Shown here piece by piece: positions 1-4,873 of a DNA stretch of 7,716 nt; the stretch's first letter is position 1; every line of letters begins with the position of its first letter. The DNA comes from Deltaproteobacteria bacterium. Lineage in GTDB: Bacteria; Desulfobacterota; Desulfovibrionia; Desulfovibrionales; Desulfovibrionaceae. The notes under the pieces are model-generated. The model saw only the letters and a program-made list of their open reading frames with translations, was not told where the DNA came from and did no database searches. Position numbers and translations under genes: made by a program. Location of the stretch: assembly GCA_031280335.1 (NCBI GenBank), contig JAITGZ010000250.1, forward strand, positions 1-7,716, written 5' to 3'.

Positions 1-587
1 AAAATATCCGGACGTACTTTGTCCATGAACGAAATGCTCAAGGCGGTAATGCATCCTTCCGCCAGCATGACCGGCACATGAGCCGCCCACAGCAGTCGTG
101 CCGAAAGCATGAAGCCTTCATCGCTCAAACCCAGAGCAGCTGCTGTTAAAAATCCAGCCCCGGCCACAGATAGAGCCCCGCTCAAAAACGCTCCGCTCAA
201 ACGCAAAACCCGGCCTTTGGACAGCAGCGGGGAAAAAATCCAAGCGAAAAGTACCGCTGGCAGAGCCATATTAAAGGTGTTAACGCCCAGCGCGGCCATG
301 CCTCCGAACTGAAACAGAACCGCCTGCAGCAACAGCGCGATAAAAATGACCGGAAAAGTGGCCCAGCCGAGCAGCAGCCCCAAAAGGCCGTTTAAAATAA
401 GATGGACGCTGCCTGGACCAATGGGTACATGAACCAGTGAGGCGACAAAAAAAGCCGAAGCCAGCAAGGCGGCGGCCATGAGCCGTTCCATATCCAGTTT
501 GCGCAGTCCCGCAATCAAACCTGGAACAGCCAGCCCCGCCCCGCCAAGCAACACCGGGACGGAAAGCACGCCTTCAGAAATATGCAT
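1..587 (-). CDS. cbiM: CbiM, substrate-binding membrane subunit of an ECF-type cobalt/nickel transporter (C-terminus cut by window edge)
   Basis: The reverse strand reads open from an ATG at 587 to the window edge, giving 195 complete codons with no stop. The protein begins MHISEGVLSVPVLLGG, the hallmark N-terminus of the CbiM/NikM family, in which the free Met1 amine and His2 help bind the metal ion. Further family signatures are HVPIGPGSVHLILNGLLG at about residues 53-70 (His53 and His62 are the likely additional ligands) and FQFGGMAALGVNTFNMALPA. The chain is very hydrophobic, with about six membrane spans, so it acts in the inner membrane. The start is supported by GGGAGG seven bases upstream. 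It lies 21 bases downstream of the DUF4198 gene, so the two are cotranscribed. In this family CbiM works with CbiQ and CbiO ATPase subunits, which are not visible here. Family members are usually about 200-250 residues, so little is missing. Cobalt versus nickel cannot be decided from this sequence. Confidence 0.93.
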   Translation of the reverse strand, partial: MHISEGVLSVPVLLGGAGLAVPGLIAGLRKLDMERLMAAALLASAFFVASLVHVPIGPGSVHLILNGLLGLLLGWATFPVIFIALLLQAVLFQFGGMAALGVNTFNMALPAVLFAWIFSPLLSKGRVLRLSGAFLSGALSVAGAGFLTAAALGLSDEGFMLSARLLWAAHVPVMLAEGCITALSISFMDKVRPDI

Positions 588-608
588 GATCTTTCCTCCC
601 GATAAAGT

Positions 609-1382
609 TTATTTTTTCATGGTTGGAGCAAGAAATTCCAACCACAACACCGCCCCCAACTCCACATCTTTGGCCGCGCCCTTATGTTCCAGGCGTTCGT
701 CCGCCGTGTTCAGGGCGGCAAATCCCCACCAGCCGGCAAAAGGCACGGTGTAAGCGAATATGCCGTTGTCATCGGCTTTGATTACTTGTGTAACCATATA
801 GTCATTGGGGGCCGCATATTTTTTATTACGGTTGTAAAACTCCACTTCCACCTCTGCCCCAGGCACAGGCGCGCCATTGAGCAGCACCCTGCCCTGAAAC
901 ACATTGCCGGCATAGTTGCCGAAAGGCCTAGTCAGGGGCACAATCTCCGTTTTAAGTCCCAGAGGAGCGTCCCACCCCTCTTCTTCACCAAAAGCAGCCA
1001 CATAGGTTTTGGTATAATGGATGATAAAGCAGTCCTCCGTTTCTTCCCAATAAGGCTGCGGTTCCATTACAAATTGATATACGCCCGGTCGCTGTATTTT
1101 ATACTCAGCCTTCCAGGCGTCATGCCCCATCTCTTTGGCGGATTTCAATACGGGGAGCAGGTCTTCGGCCTTACCCCCGCTGAATACTTTAAAACCTTTA
1201 GGTTTGACTAGGGGCATTCCTTCCATGACCATGGGGTGGCTGAAAGACAAGGCCACTGAAATAGCCGCTTTTTTGGCATCCATGACCATGGAGGAAGAAG
1301 GGATTACCATGCCGAAATGGGCGTAAGCCGCCCCGTTCAACCCCAGCATCAGAAAAAGGGTAAACATCCAAACTTTGCGCAT
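609..1382 (-). CDS. Secreted DUF4198-family protein, NikK-like accessory component of cobalt/nickel uptake
   Basis: This 257-residue protein has a clear Sec signal peptide: basic MRK, a hydrophobic core, and a probable cleavage AAYA|HFGM after residue 21. The mature chain would start with His22. The body fits the DUF4198 family (PF10670), which recurs beside CbiM/NikM genes and has been called NikK there; it is thought to bind metal in the periplasm and pass it to the transporter. Possible ligands are the mature N-terminal His, the His/Met cluster SHPMVMEGM at about 49-57, and His123. The C-terminal part (GRVLLNGAPVPGAEVEVEFY and later) looks like an Ig-type beta sandwich. No C-terminal membrane anchor is seen, so the protein is probably soluble. 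The ATG at 1382 has AAGGGGAG ten bases upstream. It is first in the operon, with cbiM 21 bases downstream. The family assignment is firm; the transport role rests on context. Confidence 0.85.
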   Translation of the reverse strand: MRKVWMFTLFLMLGLNGAAYAHFGMVIPSSSMVMDAKKAAISVALSFSHPMVMEGMPLVKPKGFKVFSGGKAEDLLPVLKSAKEMGHDAWKAEYKIQRPGVYQFVMEPQPYWEETEDCFIIHYTKTYVAAFGEEEGWDAPLGLKTEIVPLTRPFGNYAGNVFQGRVLLNGAPVPGAEVEVEFYNRNKKYAAPNDYMVTQVIKADDNGIFAYTVPFAGWWGFAALNTADERLEHKGAAKDVELGAVLWLEFLAPTMKK

Positions 1383-1400
1383 ATTATATGCACTCCCCTT

Positions 1401-1418
1401 TCAAGAGTAACCTCTTGA
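1401..1418. promoter_or_regulatory. Perfect inverted repeat just upstream of the metal-uptake operon; possible operator or 5' hairpin
   Basis: TCAAGAG (1401-1407), a four-base spacer TAAC, then CTCTTGA (1412-1418) form a perfect 7-bp dyad that ends 18 bases upstream of the DUF4198 start codon. On the minus strand it lies directly before the ribosome-binding site. It could therefore be an operator for a metal-responsive repressor or a hairpin in the mRNA that affects translation. It does not match the known NikR boxes I can recall, and no regulator gene is in the window. Confidence 0.35.
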
Positions 1419-1432
1419 GTATGAAAAATATA

Positions 1433-1489
1433 AAAAAATTATTACGAAGTCCGAGTAGCATTTTCTTATGCCTGCGGCAATAATTTTTT
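1433..1489. repeat. AT-rich long-range inverted repeat in the divergent intergenic region
   Basis: AAAAAATTATT (1433-1443) and AATAATTTTTT (1479-1489) are perfect 11-base complements separated by 35 bases. They lie between the metal-uptake operon and the rightward promoter. In such AT-rich DNA the pairing may be partly fortuitous. Possible roles are a regulator or nucleoid-protein site, or a weak stem in the minus-strand leader. No clear promoter for the minus-strand operon was found in this stretch. Confidence 0.25.
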
Positions 1490-1561
1490 GCTGAAAATCT
1501 ATGTGGCAAAAAATTCATCCAGGCATAGGGGAAATAAGTAAATGTATAATATCAAAGTTAA

Positions 1562-1575
1562 TATGCTCCAGCATA
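1562..1575. promoter_or_regulatory. 14-bp palindrome TATGCT-CC-AGCATA, candidate operator
   Basis: Two perfect 6-base half-sites surround a CC centre, giving the symmetric form expected for a dimeric DNA-binding regulator. It lies about 180 bases upstream of the DUF4198 start. It is also 11 bases from a TATAAT-like sequence (1545-1550 on plus, readable as TATTAT at 1546-1551 on minus), so it could overlap the upstream part of a leftward promoter whose -35 is otherwise poor. The regulator is unknown. Confidence 0.3.
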
Positions 1576-1647
1576 CCACGAATAACAAATTCATAATGTT
1601 ATTGCGTAAAATCATTGCGAAGGTAAAAGTCCTCTGTAAAAAGCGAC

Positions 1648-1675
1648 TTGACAAGCGATGGCCGATACCTATCAT
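1648..1675 (+). promoter_or_regulatory. Strong sigma-70 promoter for the 1861-7504 gene unit
   Basis: TTGACA at 1648-1653 (6/6 to the -35 consensus) is followed after 16 bases by TATCAT at 1670-1675 (5/6 to the -10 consensus). Transcription would start near 1682 and leave a leader of about 180 bases before the ATG at 1861. No other rightward promoter of similar quality was seen upstream of the three plus-strand genes. The location also argues against a longer reading frame that would start at the TTG inside the -35 element. Confidence 0.65.
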
Positions 1676-1681
1676 ATATGG

Positions 1682-1860
1682 TTCGAGCCTATTTAACCGG
1701 CATTGGTATAGAACACCATGCCCTGGAGGACGGAGTTCCTCCAGGGAGCGGTACCCTTTCAAGTACGCATAATTCCCGGCCGGGCACGAGATGTATGGAT
1801 TTTCGATCCATAGTCATTGTTTGGACATGTCCGGCAAAACGCTCTCCCAAGGAGATTTTT
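1682..1860 (+). other. Hairpin-rich 5' leader (possible structured regulatory RNA)
   Basis: The roughly 180 bases between the predicted transcription start and the first gene hold a chain of potential hairpins. The best is a perfect 10-bp stem CCCTGGAGGA (1721-1730) / TCCTCCAGGG (1737-1746) with a 6-base loop. Others are GCGGTAC/GTACGC (1748-1768, one bulge), the palindrome CCCGGCCGGG (1775-1784), TATGGAT/ATCCATA (1794-1812, 5-base loop) and GGACATGTCC (1823-1832). None is followed by a U tract, so none looks like a complete intrinsic terminator. The ribosome-binding site AAGGAG (1849-1854) lies outside the last stem. I do not recognise a riboswitch class or a 6S, SRP or tmRNA signature. It may be a cis-regulatory leader or a separate small RNA. 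Confidence 0.4.
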
Positions 1861-2217
1861 ATGGCTTACGAGATTCGACTGGTTAAGATTATCACCGGTG
1901 AGATGATTTTAGGCAAATTTGACGCCGCCAAGAATGCCTTGGTGGATATAGCGGCATTGCAAACCATACCCACGCAGCAAGGGGTGCAGATGATGCTGTT
2001 GCCCTACGGTTACCCCTTTGATCAAGATTTTACGGGAGAAATAAGTTACACCCATGTACTCTACACTTATAAAAAATACCCGGAAGAACTGAATACAAAG
2101 TATATGGAGGCTATCTCCAACCTTACTTTAAGTTCCGGCGGCCTGAGCGGCCTGAACCTGAAAAACCCGCCCATGGGCGGGGGTTCAGACCTTTCAGGTC
2201 TGATTCGCGGCAAATAA
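1861..2217 (+). CDS. Small conserved-type protein of 118 residues, possibly LSm-like fold
   Basis: The chosen start is the ATG at 1861, six bases after AAGGAG; the frame is open further upstream, but that part overlaps the predicted promoter and leader. The protein begins MAYEIRLVKIITGEMILGKF and continues with a second strand-rich block (LVDIAALQTIP, GVQMMLLPYGYPF). This pattern resembles small LSm-like proteins, many seen in phages, that share a TGE-(hydrophobic)-GK N-terminal motif followed by a run such as LLPY. The tail after about residue 90 is Gly/Ser-rich and ends SDLSGLIRGK, so it is probably disordered. There is no signal peptide, so the protein is cytoplasmic. Its stop is 11 bases before the TTG start of the radical SAM gene, which suggests translational coupling. 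LSm proteins often bind RNA, but no RNA-binding residues can be assigned here. The existence of the gene is much surer than its fold or role. Confidence 0.85.
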   Translation: MAYEIRLVKIITGEMILGKFDAAKNALVDIAALQTIPTQQGVQMMLLPYGYPFDQDFTGEISYTHVLYTYKKYPEELNTKYMEAISNLTLSSGGLSGLNLKNPPMGGGSDLSGLIRGK

Positions 2218-2228
2218 AGCGGGTAAAT

Positions 2229-4844
2229 TTGCGTCGTCTTTTAAGCATATTGCCCAAACCCAGCCGCTATGCTGGCATTGAGGAAGGTTCCGTACATAAA
2301 GACCCAGATGCTGTGCGTCTGCGTTTGGCTTTGGCTTTTCCAGATCAGTACGAAGTGGGCATGTCCTATCTGGGGCATAAGATTCTTTACGGAATCGTCA
2401 ACGATGTGCCGGACTGGTGGGCGGAGCGCGTCTTCGCTCCCTGCTCCGAAGCCGGCAGAATCATGCGCCTGCACCGGACTCCTTTATGCAGTCTGGAATC
2501 CGGCACCCCTTTGGCCGATTTTGACGTATTGGGTTTCAGCCTCACCCACGAACTGTGCTATACCAATGTGTTATACATGCTGGATTTGGCCGGTGTCCCT
2601 TTTTACAGCCGCGAAAGGCTGGAAGGAGGCTACCCTCTGGTCATTGCCGGCGGTGGCTGCGCCCTTGCGGCTGAACCGGCGGCACCTTTTTTTGACGTCA
2701 TGCTTTTAGGAGATGGCGAGGACCTACTGCCGGAGTTCCTGCGTTTGTTCCAGTCCGTCAAAGAAAAAGGCGAGGGCAAAACCAGATTTCTGGAACAGGC
2801 CGCACACATCCCCGGTGTATATGTGCCGATGTTTTTTAAGGAAGACGGGCCGCGCCGCCCTCCATTACCCTTACGTCATGATTACGCCGCCATTGCCAGA
2901 AGAGCGGTCAGTTCCCTGGATGAGGCAGCTTACCCCGTGCGACAGGTCATCCCTTTTGGCGCTGTGCATAATCGTTTGGCCTTGGAAATCGCACGCGGCT
3001 GCACCCGCGGCTGCCGCTTCTGTCAGGCGGGCATGATCTATCGCCCGGTACGCGAACGCGGCATAACCAAGCTAAAGGAACTTTTGAACTACTGTCTTGC
3101 AGGTACGGGTTACGACGATGTATCTTACCTTTCTTTGAGTACAGGTGACTTTTCCGCCCTTAAAACCCTTTTCAGCGCCACCATTGAGCGCTGTTCTTCC
3201 GAACAAATTTCCGTATCTCTGCCTTCTTTGCGTATAGGCTCCATTGACGACGCCATTATGGAAAAAATAGCGGATATACGCCGTACCGGAGTTACCCTGG
3301 CCCCGGAGGCAGGCAGTCAGCGCCTGCGCGATGTGATTAATAAAGGAATTTCTGAAGAAGAAATTATTCTGCACGCGCAAAAACTTTTTGAACACGGCTG
3401 GCAACAAATAAAGCTTTACTTTATGGTTGGTCTGCCCACAGAAACGGATGAAGACCTACTGGCCATAATCGGTTTGTGCCGCAAAGTGCGCGATGCCGCA
3501 GGGCCGGGCGTCAAACGCCTGCAGGTAACCGCCGCCATCTCGCCTTTTGTGCCCAAGGCGCATACCCCTTTTCAGTGGGAAGAGCAGCTTCCCCTGGAGG
3601 AAACCAGACGCAAAATTAATATTTTATTTCAAGCCGTCCGTAAGGAAAAACGCATTAAACTACGCTGGCATGATCCGGAAATGAGCTTTTTGGAAGGGCT
3701 GCTTTCCCGCGGCGACCGCCGTCTGTGCAAAGTGGTGGAACGCGCCTATAACAAAGGAGCCATCTTTTGTTCCTGGGTGGATCAGTTCAGCCTGCCGCCC
3801 TGGCTGGAAGCTATGCGCGAGGAAGGGCTTTCGCCTGATTCATACGCCGCCGGACTCCCCTTGGATGCCTCTTTGCCATGGGAACACCTGCGCAGCGGTG
3901 TAAACAAAAAATTTCTGCTTTTAGAGCGTGAGCGCGCCTTTAAGATGGAGTTGAGTGAGGATTGTCGCTACCAGGGCTGCCGCCAGTGCGGGGTTTGCGA
4001 CACCAGATCTGCCCCTTCCAATCTGCCCAAAATTTCCGCAGAAACAACCTATGCCAACATATTGAATTTTGCGCAGCGGGATCAGGAGACGCACCGGGTA
4101 AATCTGGACGAACATGGCCGGGTCGTTACGCGCCACGCGCCTCAAAACGGCCTTAAAAATACGCCGCCGGCCCTGACCGAAACCCTGACCCGCAAAGTGG
4201 ATCATTGCCGGGTCTGGTATGCCAAAAACATGGACGCGGTTAATCTGAGCCAGCTTGAACTACAAGCCGTATTAGAAAGAGCCATGCGCAGAGGATGCCT
4301 GCCCTTGGCCTTCAGCCGCGGTTTCAAGCCGGCACCGCTTATTTCTTTTACCAGAGCGCTACCGGTAGGGGTGGCGAGCTTCGCGGAGTGGTTCAGCCTG
4401 TACTTGCGCGAAAAAAGATCAGCTGAACAAATAAAAAACGCCTTCAGGCATCTCCCCTTGGGGCTTGAGATAACCGGGGCGGAAAAACTGCCCCTTGGTT
4501 TGCGCCCGCAGGAAGCTATGGGCGAAGTTTATAAGCTTGAATGGCGCGGAGAGGAGCAGCGCCGCCCAAGCTTCAACCAGGCCTGCTCCTCCCTGGCCGC
4601 TGCGCCGGATATCTTATGGAGCAAGAGCGGCAAAAAAGAAACCCTGAACATCAATATACGCAGCAAAATTCGCACGGTGGATAAAGTCGAAGATGAAGCC
4701 CGCCTTTTGCAATTGGATTGGTCAGATGGCTATGTCTCACCCCTGGCCCTGGTGCGTGCCGCCCTGGGCTTAAGTCTCAACGGTGATGTCGAGGCATTTT
4801 CCACGCACGAATTCATGCTGACCAAACTGCGCATTGTGCATTAA
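2229..4844 (+). CDS. Radical SAM fusion protein, TIGR03960-type plus C-terminal TIGR03936/DUF2344 domain, function unknown
   Basis: This is an 871-residue cytoplasmic protein. The start is TTG at 2229, and MRRLLSILPKPSRYAGIEEG matches the usual family N-terminus; the ribosome-binding site is weak, and the preceding stop is 11 bases away. Residues 1 to about 200 resemble a B12-binding-type Rossmann domain (VGMSYLGHKILYG, LGDGEDLLPEFL) but lack the DxHxxG motif that holds cobalamin. The radical SAM core (about 245-480) has the CxxxCxxC cluster motif at Cys258, Cys262 and Cys265, then TLAPEAGSQRLRDVINKG and KLYFMVGLPTETDEDLL. A second Cys group, Cys579, Cys584, Cys587 and Cys590 (CX4CX2CX2C), could hold another iron-sulfur cluster. 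From about 660 the DUF2344 domain follows (RVWYAKN, LPLAFSRGFKPAPLISF, ALPVGVAS). Many bacteria encode these two parts as separate neighbours, often near ribonuclease G and ribosomal protein L21 genes; here they are one chain. The substrate is unknown. Confidence 0.92.
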   Translation: MRRLLSILPKPSRYAGIEEGSVHKDPDAVRLRLALAFPDQYEVGMSYLGHKILYGIVNDVPDWWAERVFAPCSEAGRIMRLHRTPLCSLESGTPLADFDVLGFSLTHELCYTNVLYMLDLAGVPFYSRERLEGGYPLVIAGGGCALAAEPAAPFFDVMLLGDGEDLLPEFLRLFQSVKEKGEGKTRFLEQAAHIPGVYVPMFFKEDGPRRPPLPLRHDYAAIARRAVSSLDEAAYPVRQVIPFGAVHNRLALEIARGCTRGCRFCQAGMIYRPVRERGITKLKELLNYCLAGTGYDDVSYLSLSTGDFSALKTLFSATIERCSSEQISVSLPSLRIGSIDDAIMEKIADIRRTGVTLAPEAGSQRLRDVINKGISEEEIILHAQKLFEHGWQQIKLYFMVGLPTETDEDLLAIIGLCRKVRDAAGPGVKRLQVTAAISPFVPKAHTPFQWEEQLPLEETRRKINILFQAVRKEKRIKLRWHDPEMSFLEGLLSRGDRRLCKVVERAYNKGAIFCSWVDQFSLPPWLEAMREEGLSPDSYAAGLPLDASLPWEHLRSGVNKKFLLLERERAFKMELSEDCRYQGCRQCGVCDTRSAPSNLPKISAETTYANILNFAQRDQETHRVNLDEHGRVVTRHAPQNGLKNTPPALTETLTRKVDHCRVWYAKNMDAVNLSQLELQAVLERAMRRGCLPLAFSRGFKPAPLISFTRALPVGVASFAEWFSLYLREKRSAEQIKNAFRHLPLGLEITGAEKLPLGLRPQEAMGEVYKLEWRGEEQRRPSFNQACSSLAAAPDILWSKSGKKETLNINIRSKIRTVDKVEDEARLLQLDWSDGYVSPLALVRAALGLSLNGDVEAFSTHEFMLTKLRIVH

Positions 4845-4873
4845 CCGGCAAGGCCGGATTTATGGAGATAATT

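Noticed and set aside
684..1211. Plus-strand open frame of 175 codons opposite the DUF4198 gene
   Set aside because: The minus-strand product has a signal peptide, family match and operon context; the plus-strand frame has none.
1419..1424. GTATGA, a NikR-like half-site
   Set aside because: The partner half-site TCATAC is absent at the required spacing, so this is a single half-site only.
1680..1689. GGTTCGAGCC resembling a tRNA T-arm
   Set aside because: The flanking bases do not form the T-stem, and no acceptor, D or anticodon arms can be fitted around it.
1499..1762. Minus-strand open frame of 87 codons in the intergenic region
   Set aside because: It has no recognisable protein features, overlaps the promoter and the 10-bp hairpin, and no good ribosome-binding site was noted.
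1542..1772. Plus-strand open frame of 76 codons across the intergenic region
   Set aside because: It overlaps the predicted promoter and leader, has no family resemblance, and its composition fits chance AT-rich sequence.
1640..1830. Possible 6S RNA
   Set aside because: The region folds better as a chain of short hairpins than as one long rod with a central bubble. Pairing of GCGACTTGA (1643-1651) with TCAAGTACGC (1759-1768) exists but is not extended.
3072..3407. Minus-strand open frame of 111 codons inside the radical SAM gene (and similar antisense frames elsewhere)
   Set aside because: They are shadows of strongly supported coding sequence on the other strand, with no family features of their own.
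4845..4857. Hairpin CCGGC-AAG-GCCGG as a terminator between the radical SAM and peptidase genes
   Set aside because: The stem is only 5 bp with three T's after an A, and the next gene starts within a few bases, so cotranscription is more likely.
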